Under the pieces are notes generated by a model. The model did no database searches, was not told where the DNA came from, and saw only the letters and a list, made by a program, of their open reading frames with translations. From Nakamurella endophytica (GTDB lineage: Bacteria > Actinomycetota > Actinomycetes > Mycobacteriales > Nakamurellaceae), in NCBI RefSeq assembly GCF_014646215.1, contig NZ_BMNA01000003.1, positions 186,001 through 250,000 of the forward strand: a DNA stretch of 64,000 bases. Direction: 5' to 3'. The position numbers were made by a program, and so were the translations under genes. This document shows positions 25,869-34,563 of this stretch, one piece after another (position 1 is the stretch's first letter; every line of letters starts with the position of its first letter).

Positions 25869-26167
25869 GGTGAGTGCCGTTGTTCCAGCGGCACTGAACC
25901 CGCTCTTGAGTCTGCGCGACCGCTGCAGGTGCATCGGGGATGTCGGACGCCGACACGCTGCGCCGTCCACGATCGACGGCGTGTCGGAGTGACCGCACGA
26001 CGGCCCGAGCTGGCAAGCGCGGTCCGCGCTGCAGCTGTCGGCATTGGGCGGATCCGGGCGCTCGGCTGGCGTGCTCGGCTGTCCCGACCTCCCGTCGCGG
26101 CAGCGGATCGACCGGATCGCCGAGTTCGTGAACTTCACCGACCTGGTCGCTACGCCTCGGTCGAGAC

Positions 26168-26181
26168 GTTCCACGTGGAAC
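26168..26181. promoter_or_regulatory. parS site 2
   Basis: GTTCCACGTGGAAC, a perfect 14-base palindrome fitting the ParB-binding consensus GTTTCACGTGAAAC with the C/G variant common in actinobacteria. Confidence 0.92.
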
Positions 26182-26596
26182 AGCGCAGTCATCGAGCGCA
26201 GTGGCCGGTGCCGGTTCGAGGGCGTTCTGGATGGGCGACAGAGGAACTTTGTCATGCTGCCCGACGGCAAGGGGAAGTCTGTCCTCCACGGTTGGGATCT
26301 CCATCCGCGGTCCAGCAGGCGTGAACGTCCGGTCGCGGGCGTAATGGCTGCGGCGGCGCACGTCGGCGTGAATCGACGCGGCGCTGATTCGTCGCGGCGC
26401 CGTCGCAGGGTAAGCCGTGTCGGACCCCGACCCGCGGATGTCTTCTACTTGATGCGTCGTGGAGCTTGCCCCCACGCGTAGCTCCGGTGAGGGACGGGCG
26501 TGCTGCCTTACGTGCCGCTCAGGGTCACGGATCCCAGCTCACTCCTCCCGCTGGTGTGTCGGTGACACACTCACGGACCCTTCAGGGCCATCACGT

Positions 26597-26610
26597 GTTC
26601 CACGTGAAAC
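26597..26610. promoter_or_regulatory. parS site 3
   Basis: GTTCCACGTGAAAC, one base asymmetric between the two arm types. Its 20-base surroundings (26594-26613) are identical to those of site 6. Confidence 0.93.
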
Positions 26611-26810
26611 GGGCTGTACGACGGGGAAACCACAGGCGCTGGATCGCAAGTGTGCCGATTCTGCTGAGCTGCGAGCTGGGCAATGCACCGACAGCTGTTC
26701 GGCTGCGACACTTCCCAACCCTTCGTAGGGTGCGCCTCAATGGTCCGTCAGCAGCGGCGCTGCACAGCACAAAGAACCGTCATGCCGGGCCGGATCTGTG
26801 GGGTGACGCC

Positions 26811-26824
26811 GTTTCACGTGGAAC
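26811..26824. promoter_or_regulatory. parS site 4
   Basis: GTTTCACGTGGAAC, the mirror type of sites 3 and 6. Confidence 0.93.
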
Positions 26825-27147
26825 TGGGTTGTGGCGGCAGCGACTGTCGGGCTCGGCACCAGCAAGGCCGGGCGCCGCACCCGTCGCGACCGGGGACGGT
26901 ACAGGCGCAGATCCGCTAGTTGACGTAGAACAACCGTCGCAACCTCGTTTCACGGTGCTTTGGCCGTAGGGACCGCGGCCACCTCGCCGAGGACGGAGCC
27001 GTGCGCCGGACGTCTCCCTGAACGACGTACACGTTGCCAGTGACTGCCGTCGGTGCCGCCGTCCGATCGTTGCGCCGCACCGCAGAGTTGAGCGACGGCT
27101 CCGAAATCAGACGGCTCGCACGACCAGCTGGCTTCATTGCTCCTGCA

Positions 27148-27161
27148 GTTCCACGTGGAAC
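27148..27161. promoter_or_regulatory. parS site 5
   Basis: GTTCCACGTGGAAC, a perfect palindrome identical in core to sites 2 and 7. Confidence 0.92.
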
Positions 27162-27627
27162 AGTCGGCACCTTGTCGCAGCACGACGTCAGCGACGACAC
27201 AGAGACCTTTCGGCCGCCGAGAGTCGGAACGAGGAGGATCAGCGCACTCCCGGACCACCGAATGGCCACGCCGGCGCCGTCTCCGGCGGTCGACGCGGCT
27301 GGCGGTTCACTCACCCAGGACGTCCGTTTCAGACAGGGCGACGGCGCTCGGGCCGAACCGCTGGACGGCTCGGCGGCGCGCCCCGGCGACGACCGGACAA
27401 GTACCGCTCGTCCCACAACCCCGACATGTCATGCATGGTGCGTGCGGGAGGCCGCACGTTCGGCCGCCGACCATGACTCCGACGGACCTCGGTGGCGAAC
27501 GGACTGGCTGGTTCTCGTGTCCGCCGTACGGCGGCTGATGCCGGTGATCCGCCTCTGAGCACCACGCGGCGAGCCGCCGCTCTCCAATCCTCTGATCCGC
27601 GGTAGGTATCCAGAAGTCGCACCGCGT

Positions 27628-27641
27628 GTTCCACGTGAAAC
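27628..27641. promoter_or_regulatory. parS site 6
   Basis: GTTCCACGTGAAAC, with the same 20-base extended context (27625-27644) as site 3. Confidence 0.93.
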
Positions 27642-28256
27642 GGGTAGCCGGACCGCCGACCCATATGGTGCCGGCGCCTGGCAGCGAATGCCTGAGCGGA
27701 TGTCCATTTCCCCTGAGCTCGGCACGGAGCGAGCCACCGAGGCACGACTGACCTGACTGCGCGCGCTCAGGACGCCGCGGTCCGGGCGGCCTGCGCCAGC
27801 GGGGTCAGGGTTGTGAGACTTGTGCGCAACCCGGCTTTCCGAGATGCGCTCAGGTCGCAGACACGGGCGGCAGAGAGCACGACGCCGGCGAGGTCCGGAC
27901 GCCGACCTCGAACCCCGGCGAGTCAACTCAAGCAGGGAGGTCCGGGTTGCGGTTCGTCGTGGTGGCACCGGCGTGCCGGTCGCCAGCCGGCTCGGACTGT
28001 CGTCCCCGGAGCGTTCCGACGCCCCGAACGGACGCCGGCGGCCGGACCAACGTCCCGCCGGGTCGGCTTCGAGTCATCGCCTGCGCGACCGGAAAGCTCC
28101 TCCCGCGGGCCAGCGGCATGGAGGTTCCGTACTGTGACGAATAGAGCCGGGGTCCCGGTTCCCGGTTCCGCCGAGCGCTCGATTGCCGCGGTGGCGAATA
28201 CGCGGCCAAGGCCGAACGCAAGGCGATGTCTGCGGTTGTAGTTGCACGAGACCCTC

Positions 28257-28268
28257 TGTTGCGCAACA
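28257..28268. repeat. Perfect 12-base palindrome
   Basis: TGTTGCGCAACA in the parA-rsmG gene desert. It is not a parS match; it could be an operator for an unknown regulator or chance. Confidence 0.5.
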
Positions 28269-28755
28269 ACTCCGATGCCTGCTCGGTGCAGACTCACTGC
28301 ACTGTAAGGCGTAATGTTCATCCACCGGCGAGAGCTGCTGCGGTCTTTGATGGATGACGCCAGGCTCCGACCACTTCTCCATCAGCCATGCCGGACGCGC
28401 CTGCGCGACGATGTGCCGTTCGCGTTGCACTCACCGGCGGCGACGTCCGCGGCTTGACGACGTTGAGGCGCTCCGACGTCGTGCAGCCCGGTATCGGCGC
28501 CACCCGATCCGGACGCCGACACTGAACGCCGGACGAGGCTCCCTCGCGCGCCCGACACCCACCGACGCATGCCCCTCGGATTCGTCTACCGGCGTCGTTC
28601 GGCAGCACCCGACCGACGATCGCCGGACCGACCGATCACCACCCGGGCGGGTGCGGGCAGCAACGCTCAGCGCGCTGACCGAGGGCTGCGCCCTCACGTC
28701 GGCATCGCTCTGATCCTCGCCGACCCCGTAGACCTCGCGACAGCGGGTCCGGACG

Positions 28756-28769
28756 GTTCCACGTGGAAC
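28756..28769. promoter_or_regulatory. parS site 7
   Basis: GTTCCACGTGGAAC, the most origin-proximal intact site, about 1.1 kb from site 6. Confidence 0.92.
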
Positions 28770-29994
28770 CAGCAGTCCGCCCGCCGGTCACGACGGTGAC
28801 CGAACGCCGCAAGACCCGTCCCGTCCGGGGAACCCCTCGCGAGCACTCCGGGAGACACGACCGACCTGCTCGACCGTCCTGACCCACGGTGTCGCTGACG
28901 CCGGCCGTGAGCAAGCGGCCGGCGGCTGGCGGATGTGCACCGCCGCCGGCGACGGACGTCCCGCGTCCTGCCCTCGACGCAGATGCGACCGCGAGCCGAC
29001 CGTTCCTGTCGTCGGGCCATTCACGATACTTCGGCGCACCGGTAACAACGCCGGTGCGGCGCCTCCGCAGACGCACACACCGCAGATTCGCTCGCGCATG
29101 CGAAGTCGGAAGCCGATGCACCTCCGACGCGGTCACCGACGCGTCGTGCCACCAGACCACCCACCGCAGCGCGCCGACATTCCGTCATCCATGGGTGGTC
29201 TCCAGGACGCGGGTCCAGCCGCGTCTCGTCCCCGCACCGTGACGCACCGCAGCGGAGCGCTGACGTGGAACCGAGAAATGTTCCTGGCAAGAGCTTTCCA
29301 GAAGGGCGGACGTCACGTCATCCACGGACGGCACCGGGTATCCACGGTGCCGACGCTCGTCCGCTCGGACCGGCGAGGGCGACCCCTGCGGGTAGGCAGG
29401 CGTCGCCGCGGCTCTCATCGAACTCACCATGAGATTCCCGAGACCCGAGTCGTTGTCGCCCGGTGCGAACTGTCGTGGACGGTGCACAGCGGCGCCGCAA
29501 CGCCACGGGCCCCGACGCCGCTGATCTCCGGACAAGACTGCCGACGCCACACCGAGTGTTGACGACGCACCGCACGCTGGTCGCAGCCGGACAGTGACCT
29601 CGGCGGCCGGGCCGCTTGCACCGCCACCCATCACCCCGAACAGCCGAGCCACCGGTCCGTGCGGCCGATGTCGACGTTGTCGCGACCGCTCGACACGGGC
29701 TGAGAGACCGGCGACTTCACCGACGCCAGCCGAGGCCAACCAGGCCGACCGGAGCAACTGCAGCCCCGTCATCGGGAGTCCGACCGTGCGATCACCGGGC
29801 CACAGCACACCGTACGAGCGACCGAGCGCCGATCGTCAGGAGTCCGGCCACCGGACACCGACCCGGCCGCCCGCGGTCAGGAAGCGAAGAGCTCCGACCA
29901 GGGCTGTAGCCGCGGGTCACGGACGGCCGCAGTCGAGGCATCGGCTGTATCGACAACCGCACCGACCGAGCGGCCCGCGGGGCGTCGGGTGGCG

Positions 29995-30022
29995 GGCTCG
30001 CGGCTCGCGGCTCGCGGCTCGC
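29995..30022. repeat. Tandem heptamer GGCTCGC, four copies
   Basis: Four perfect consecutive copies of GGCTCGC, followed by a partial fifth (GGCTGAC). It sits about 230 bases downstream of the rsmG stop. Confidence 0.95.
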
Positions 30023-30250
30023 GGCTGACGGCGACGGAGCGGCGGGCGTTGTCGATGTGCCGGGTGGCTGACGGACCCTTGATGGGGCCGCCGCCGGGGT
30101 CGCGTCGGCGGAAGGGCCGCCGCCCTCGCTGACACGGCCGACCGCGGCAGGGCTGGCGCCTGCAACACCCTGGACACCGGCCGCCCTGGCGGAGGCAGGT
30201 CTCCCGCGCCGACCAAGCCCACCTCGGCACGTCCGTCGAGACAGGCCCGG

Positions 30251-30997
30251 TCAGGCCGTGCGCCCGCTTCCTCGCCCGCGGCCCAGGTCGCCGGTGGAGC
30301 CACGACCGGCACGCCGGTGTCGCTTCGCGCCCCCGGCCGGCGACCGCTCGTCCCGGACGGCCCGGACGACATGGACCGCCGGCACCACCACGTCGGCGCC
30401 GACCGTCACCACCTCGACGTCCCGGAGGCCGGTCCTGGCCACCTCGTCCCGGTCCCGGTCGATCTCGTCCCCGGCCGAGGATCCCTTGAGCGCCAGCAGC
30501 AGACCGCCCGGCCGCAGCAGCGGTGCGCACCATCCGGCCAGCCGGCCGAGCGGAGCGACCGCGCGGGACAGCGCCACGTCCGCGCCGCCGACCTCGGCGA
30601 CCACCTGCTCGGCCCGTCCGCGGACCACGCGGCAGTTGGCCAACCCGAGCTCGGCGATCACCTCCGCCAGGAACACTGTGCGCCGCTCCAGTGGCTCGAC
30701 GAGCGTCACCCGCACGTCCGGTCGCGCGATGGCCACCGGTATCCCAGGCAGTCCCGCACCCGATCCGACGTCGACGCCGGTCGCACCGGCAGGGACCAAC
30801 TCCTGGACCACCACCGAATTGAGCACGTGGCGGTCCCACAGCCGGTCGGCCTCGCGGGGTCCGAGCAGACCGCGCACGATGCCGGGACCGCGCAGCAGCT
30901 CGACGTACCGCCGGGCCTGTGCAGCACCGTCCCCGAACACCCGTGCCAGCAGCACCGGATCCGGCTCGGTCGGCGGGACACCGTCCGGGTCGGCCAC
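30251..30997 (-). CDS. rsmG: 16S rRNA (guanine-527-N7)-methyltransferase RsmG (GidB)
   Basis: RsmG methylates N7 of G527 in 16S rRNA using S-adenosylmethionine; loss gives low-level streptomycin resistance. The 248-residue product shows WDRHVLNSVVVQELVPAGATGVDVGSGAGLPGIPVAIARPDVRVTLVEPLERR, containing the SAM loop, and VALSRAVAPLGRLAGWCAPLLRPGGLLLALKG. The basic C-terminal tail (KRHRRAGRGSTGDLGRGRGSGRTA) is an extension. GTG at 30997 is used; the ribosome site is weak. It follows jag with 11 bases between, in the same operon. Confidence 0.96.
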   Translation of the reverse strand: MADPDGVPPTEPDPVLLARVFGDGAAQARRYVELLRGPGIVRGLLGPREADRLWDRHVLNSVVVQELVPAGATGVDVGSGAGLPGIPVAIARPDVRVTLVEPLERRTVFLAEVIAELGLANCRVVRGRAEQVVAEVGGADVALSRAVAPLGRLAGWCAPLLRPGGLLLALKGSSAGDEIDRDRDEVARTGLRDVEVVTVGADVVVPAVHVVRAVRDERSPAGGAKRHRRAGRGSTGDLGRGRGSGRTA

Positions 30998-31008
30998 CTG
31001 CGGCCCGG

Positions 31009-31587
31009 TCAGGACGCCGGGCTCACCACGACGTGGCGCCGTGGTTCCTCGCCCTCGCTCGACGACTGGACGCCGTCCACGGAGGCCACGGCGTCGTGGA
31101 CGATCTTCCGCTCGAACGGGTTCATGGCCGGCAGCTGCACGGGCTCACCCGTCTCGGCCACCCGCCGCGCGGTGCTGATGCCCAGCTCCGACAGCTCGGT
31201 GCGACGACGGGCGCGGTAACCCGCCACGTCCAGCATCAGCCGCGACCGGGCCCCCGTCTCGGCCGTCGCTGCCAACCGGGTCAACTCCTGCAACGCGTCG
31301 AGCACCTCGCCGCGGTCACCCACGAGCTTGGTCACGTCACCCTCGCCCAGGATGGACACCACGGCCCGCTCACCCTCGACGTCCAGGTCGATGTCCCCGT
31401 CAAAGTCGAGGATGTCGAGCAGCCGCTCGAGGTAGTCGCCGGCGGCATCGCCCTCGGCGACCAGGAGGTCGTGCTGTGCCTTGCGGCGCGACGGGCCGCC
31501 CGTGGCCGGCGTCTCGGTCGCGTCGTCGGCGCCCTCGTCCGCCGCGTCGACCTCGTCCGGCTCGACGGCCGTCAACTGCTCGCTCAT
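31009..31587 (-). CDS. jag: Jag/KhpB RNA-binding protein (KH and R3H domains)
   Basis: This 192-residue protein has an acidic, disordered N-terminus (1-40), a KH-like domain with VVSILGEGDVTKLVGDRGEVLDALQELTRLAA, and an R3H domain ending MNPFERKIVHDAVASVDGVQSSSEGEEPRRHVVVSPAS. The ERKIVHDAV and SEG..PRRHVVV pieces are the R3H signature. KhpB proteins bind RNA with KhpA and affect cell division and envelope synthesis. It is between yidC and rsmG, as in most Gram-positive bacteria; the 153 bases before it (31588-31740) hold no gene. Confidence 0.96.
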   Translation of the reverse strand: MSEQLTAVEPDEVDAADEGADDATETPATGGPSRRKAQHDLLVAEGDAAGDYLERLLDILDFDGDIDLDVEGERAVVSILGEGDVTKLVGDRGEVLDALQELTRLAATAETGARSRLMLDVAGYRARRRTELSELGISTARRVAETGEPVQLPAMNPFERKIVHDAVASVDGVQSSSEGEEPRRHVVVSPAS

Positions 31588-31740
31588 CGGTTCCCCTTCG
31601 TGTGCACGTCGTGCCCGGGCGGGCCGGGCGTTTCCCCCATCCGGCCGGGTGCCGGGAGCGGGACTGCTGCGGGTCGGTTCAGGTGGCCGGGCACGGGCTG
31701 CGGACCGGGCGGTCCGGCCGGGCGCCTCGCGGAGCGCCGG

Positions 31741-32922
31741 TCAGCGCCTGCCGGACTTCTTCTTCCTCGACGGCGACGGTCGGTTCTGCGGTCGGGCGCC
31801 GGGTCGCGGTCCCCGGACGGCGGCCCCGTCGGCCCCGTCGACGGGACCCGGCGTACCGGGCGACGCGGTCCCGTTGGTGGCAGCGTCGGCCGACGTCGCC
31901 GGCCGTACCGGTGCGCTGCCGGCCGTGGTCCTGCCGTTGCTGCTGCCGTTCGTACTCGCGCTCGTCCCAGCGGACGGTCCGTCCTTGCGCAGCGACGTCG
32001 GCTGGATCACCGGGCGACGCGGGTCCGGTCGTGCGCCCGGGCGCGGTCGGGCGCCGGGCAGCGGCTTGGTGAAGCTGGCGGCCTGCTTGGCCTCCTCGAC
32101 CACCTTGGTCTCGGCCGCCTTCTTGCGGTCCTGCAGACGGTGCGCGACGAACAGCTGGCCGAACGTCCACGAGTTGTTGGACAGCCAGTAGAACAGGATC
32201 GCGAGCGGGAAGAACGGCCCGCCGAGGACGACGAACAGCGGGAAGACGTACATCATGAGCCGGTTCATGATCGCGGCCTGCGGGTTGGCCGCCGACTCCG
32301 GGTTCAGCTCCCGTTGCCGCAGCACGGACCTGCGGCTGGTCAGGAACGTCGCGATGCCGGCCAGGATGGTCAACGGGATGCCGGTGGTGATGATGGTCGA
32401 CCGGACACCACCGAGCACCGCCAGCTGGTCGGCCGGCATGGTCATGAACGAGGACAGCGGCGCACCGCCGAACAGCTTGGCCTCGACGAACGAGTTCACA
32501 TCGCTGGCGCCGAAGAAGTAGACCTGGCCCCAGCCCGGCTTGAACGAGCGCAGCACGTGGAAGAGACCGATGAAGACCGGCGCCTGGATCAGCGCCGGCA
32601 GGCACGAGGCCAGCGGGTTGACCCCGGCCTCCTTGTTGAACTTCATCATCTCTTCGGCGAGACGCTGCCGGTCGTCCTTGTACTTCTCCCGGAGCTTCTT
32701 CATCTCCGGCTGGACGGCCTGCATCTTGAGCTGGCTGTCCATCTGCTTCAGGAACGGCTTGAAGAGGATGGCCCGGAGGGTGAAGACCAGGAACACGACG
32801 GACAGCACCCAGGCCCACGGGTTCGAGGGACCCAGGAAGGAGCCGAACACCTTGTGCCAGACCCACATGATCCCGGAGACCGGGTAGTAGATGTAGTCCA
32901 GGGAGAAGAAGTTGAAGGTCAC
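31741..32922 (-). CDS. yidC: Membrane protein insertase YidC
   Basis: YidC inserts and folds membrane proteins with or without SecYEG. The 393-residue product has the N-terminal helix region FFSLDYIYYPVSGIMWVWHKVFG, then LRAILFKPFLKQMDSQLKMQAVQPEMKKLREKYKDDRQRLAEEMMKFNKEAGVNPLASCLPALIQAPVFIGLFHVL, the cytoplasmic hairpin and conserved core, and three more helices. The Arg in the first core helix (LRAILF) is the conserved groove residue. The tail from about 285 is Pro/Arg/Gly-rich and basic, likely contacting ribosomes. Its GTG overlaps the yidD stop. Confidence 0.97.
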   Translation of the reverse strand: MTFNFFSLDYIYYPVSGIMWVWHKVFGSFLGPSNPWAWVLSVVFLVFTLRAILFKPFLKQMDSQLKMQAVQPEMKKLREKYKDDRQRLAEEMMKFNKEAGVNPLASCLPALIQAPVFIGLFHVLRSFKPGWGQVYFFGASDVNSFVEAKLFGGAPLSSFMTMPADQLAVLGGVRSTIITTGIPLTILAGIATFLTSRRSVLRQRELNPESAANPQAAIMNRLMMYVFPLFVVLGGPFFPLAILFYWLSNNSWTFGQLFVAHRLQDRKKAAETKVVEEAKQAASFTKPLPGARPRPGARPDPRRPVIQPTSLRKDGPSAGTSASTNGSSNGRTTAGSAPVRPATSADAATNGTASPGTPGPVDGADGAAVRGPRPGARPQNRPSPSRKKKSGRR

Positions 32923-33404
32923 GCGGCGTTGCTCCGGTCGGTCATCGGGGCCGGCGACCCCGCACAGGTGATCGTCGGCGTCGGGCCGACAGGCAGGGAG
33001 GTGCCCGCGGGTGGCACGCCGATCGCACGGTCATGGGTCTCGCCCCCGGCACACACCACGGACACAGAACTGCCGGCGGCCGTCCTGCGTTCCCGGCGGG
33101 GCCGGATCCGTGGCGGGACACGGTCGATCCCGCCGGTGCTCCAGGGATTGCACCGACCGAGCCGCCGCACGGTCAACCAGCTGCCCCGGACGGCGCCGTG
33201 CTCACGCAGTGCGGAGACCGCGTAGCTGCTGCACGTCGGGTAGTAGCGGCAGGTGGCAGGCGTGTACGGGGTGATGAAGCGTTGGTAGAAGCGGATCGGA
33301 GCGATCAGCAGCCGGGCCGCCGGTGACCCGCTCCGGGCGCCGGTCCCCACGGTCGCCCCGCCGTCCCGGAACTGTCCCGACGCCGTTGCCGCCGGGGGCG
33401 TCAC
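32919..33404 (-). CDS. yidD: Membrane protein insertion efficiency factor YidD
   Basis: The 161-residue protein contains the compact YidD core LIAPIRFYQRFITPYTPATCRYYPTCSSYAVSALREHGAVRGSWLTVRRLGRCNPWSTGGIDRVP, with its conserved Cys residues. YidD aids YidC-dependent insertion. Both ends are longer than usual: a 35-residue N-terminal part and about 60 residues after the core. Start GTG 33404 overlaps the rnpA stop; the longer frame to 33686 runs through rnpA and was rejected. Confidence 0.93.
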   Translation of the reverse strand: MTPPAATASGQFRDGGATVGTGARSGSPAARLLIAPIRFYQRFITPYTPATCRYYPTCSSYAVSALREHGAVRGSWLTVRRLGRCNPWSTGGIDRVPPRIRPRRERRTAAGSSVSVVCAGGETHDRAIGVPPAGTSLPVGPTPTITCAGSPAPMTDRSNAA

Positions 33405-33784
33405 GGACGGGTCCCGTGACCGACCGGGGTACCCGCGCGCCGGGCGGCGGTACGCAGGGCGGCGTCCAGGTCGTGCCCCAGGTCGGCGGAGGACGCGTTC
33501 GCCGCAGCAGGGAGGGCGCGGACCACGAGGTCCACACCGCTCGGCAGGTGGGTCAGGTGGCGGCGCACCAGGGGCCGCAACCGCCGGGTGATGCGGTGCC
33601 GGACGACCGAGTTGCCCGTCTTGCGGCTCACGACGAAGCCCGCGCGGGCCGTGCCGGTCGGGACGCCGCCCGGCGCCCGGTTCCACAGGTGCACGACCAG
33701 GGTGCCCGCACCGGCCCGCCGCCCATGACGCAACACGGCAGCGAAGTCCGCGGCCGTGTGCAGGCGCGATCCGGTGGGCAGCAC
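33401..33784 (-). CDS. rnpA: Ribonuclease P protein component
   Basis: RnpA (127 residues) is the protein subunit that helps the RNase P RNA cut 5' leaders from tRNA precursors. The start reads VLPTGSRLHTAADFAAVLRHGRRAGAGTLVVHL, and the RNR motif region is RAGFVVSRKTGNSVVRHRITRRLRPLVRRHL. The GTG at 33784 gives the standard start (LP..RL....DF) and leaves 28 bases to rpmH; an earlier ATG at 33832 would overlap rpmH. No clear ribosome site, so translational coupling is likely. Confidence 0.94.
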   Translation of the reverse strand: MLPTGSRLHTAADFAAVLRHGRRAGAGTLVVHLWNRAPGGVPTGTARAGFVVSRKTGNSVVRHRITRRLRPLVRRHLTHLPSGVDLVVRALPAAANASSADLGHDLDAALRTAARRAGTPVGHGTRP

Positions 33785-33812
33785 GACCGTGCGGAGCGAC
33801 AGAGGTCGGCTG

Positions 33813-33950
33813 TCAGGCCGACAGCTCGGCACGTCCCTTGCGACGCCGGGCCGCCAGGATGGCGCGGCCCGCGCGGGTGCGCATGCGCAGGCGGAAGCCG
33901 TGGGTCTTCGCCCGGCGACGGTTGTTGGGCTGGAACGTGCGCTTGCTCAC
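33813..33950 (-). CDS. rpmH: 50S ribosomal protein L34
   Basis: Forty-five residues, [45 protein letters not shown], a full and canonical L34. The GTG start at 33950 has GGAG six bases upstream. It is the first gene of the leftward operon that starts opposite dnaA, and its promoter lies in 33951-34563. Confidence 0.98.
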   Translation of the reverse strand: MSKRTFQPNNRRRAKTHGFRLRMRTRAGRAILAARRRKGRAELSA

Positions 33951-34563
33951 GGCTACTCCGAACGGTGCTGGCAGGGCTGGACGGCAAAGGGGCGTACTTC
34001 CGCGGCGGTGAACCGCCATCCCGAGTGCGGGCACGCGACAGCCACATCAGGACGGATCTCCGTCCAGAGTAAGGACGTCCGGCAGATGGGTCAAACAGCG
34101 GTGACCGGACCCGTCCCGCCGGTGTCCCGACGGCCCCGCGGAGCCCACCGGACCGGCGCCGTCGGGCGGCCGCGGACGGCCGCCCCGCAGGTCTCGCGGA
34201 GATCACGGGGCTGTGCCCACCGACCGGGTGAGCCGGTGACCGGATCGTCCGGTTGCTGTGAAGACGCCGGGCTCTCACCTGCCGATTGCTTGCGGTGAGC
34301 AACGAGGCGTCCACCGATCGTGACTCGCTCGATCACGATCGCGACACGCCGACGGAGGTTCTTGCTTCGACCTCCCGTCTTGTGGAAGGGCCGGAGGTGT
34401 TGTTAGCGTTCCGCGCCAGCACACCACCCGCACCGCCGCTGTTGCCAGTCCGAGACCGGCAGGTGCATCCGGACAGGTCCACCCGCGCCCGGGGGTGGTC
34501 CCTGGCCGTACGAGTTGTCCACCTAGTGTGGACAACTCTGTGGATCATTTGTCCGGGGGTGCG
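33951..34563. promoter_or_regulatory. rpmH-dnaA divergent promoter region
   Basis: 613 bases with no supportable gene. It carries the leftward promoter of the ribosomal/insertase operon and the rightward promoter of dnaA. The part nearest dnaA (34515-34547) is dense in DnaA-box-like sequences. Small frames here on both strands lack motifs. The AT-richer stretches around 34300-34410 are candidate promoter zones, but no -35/-10 pair was assigned. Confidence 0.6.
34515..34547. promoter_or_regulatory. DnaA boxes in the dnaA leader
   Basis: TTGTCCACC (34515-34523) faces TGTGGACAA (34527-34535, a perfect reverse match to TTGTCCACA); a third, weaker box TGTGGATCA is at 34539-34547. They lie 17-49 bases before the chosen dnaA start, well placed for autorepression. 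Confidence 0.8.

Larger units (their letters stand above)
25869..30250. other. parS-bearing gene desert between parA and rsmG
   Basis: About 4.4 kb without a gene that can be supported. Open frames are short, overlap on both strands, encode Arg/Pro/Ser-rich sequence without motifs, and lack the third-position GC bias of the flanking genes. GC content also looks lower than in the flanking genes. Seven parS-like sites (25855-28769) are the only clear function. Also present are a degenerate parS at 26947-26958, a parS half-site at 29263-29271, a palindrome at 28257-28268 and a heptamer repeat at 29995-30022. Confidence 0.8.

Noticed and set aside
25806-26270. N-terminal extension of parA to 26270
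   Set aside because: The extra 155 residues lack homology and run over two parS sites.
26044-29808. Numerous short frames in the parS spacer (for example 26916-27416, 27429-27968, 29185-29808)
   Set aside because: They overlap each other on both strands, lack ribosome sites and codon bias, and show no motif.
34495-34563. GTG start for dnaA at 34495
   Set aside because: It would include the DnaA-box group in the coding region and adds a non-homologous leader.
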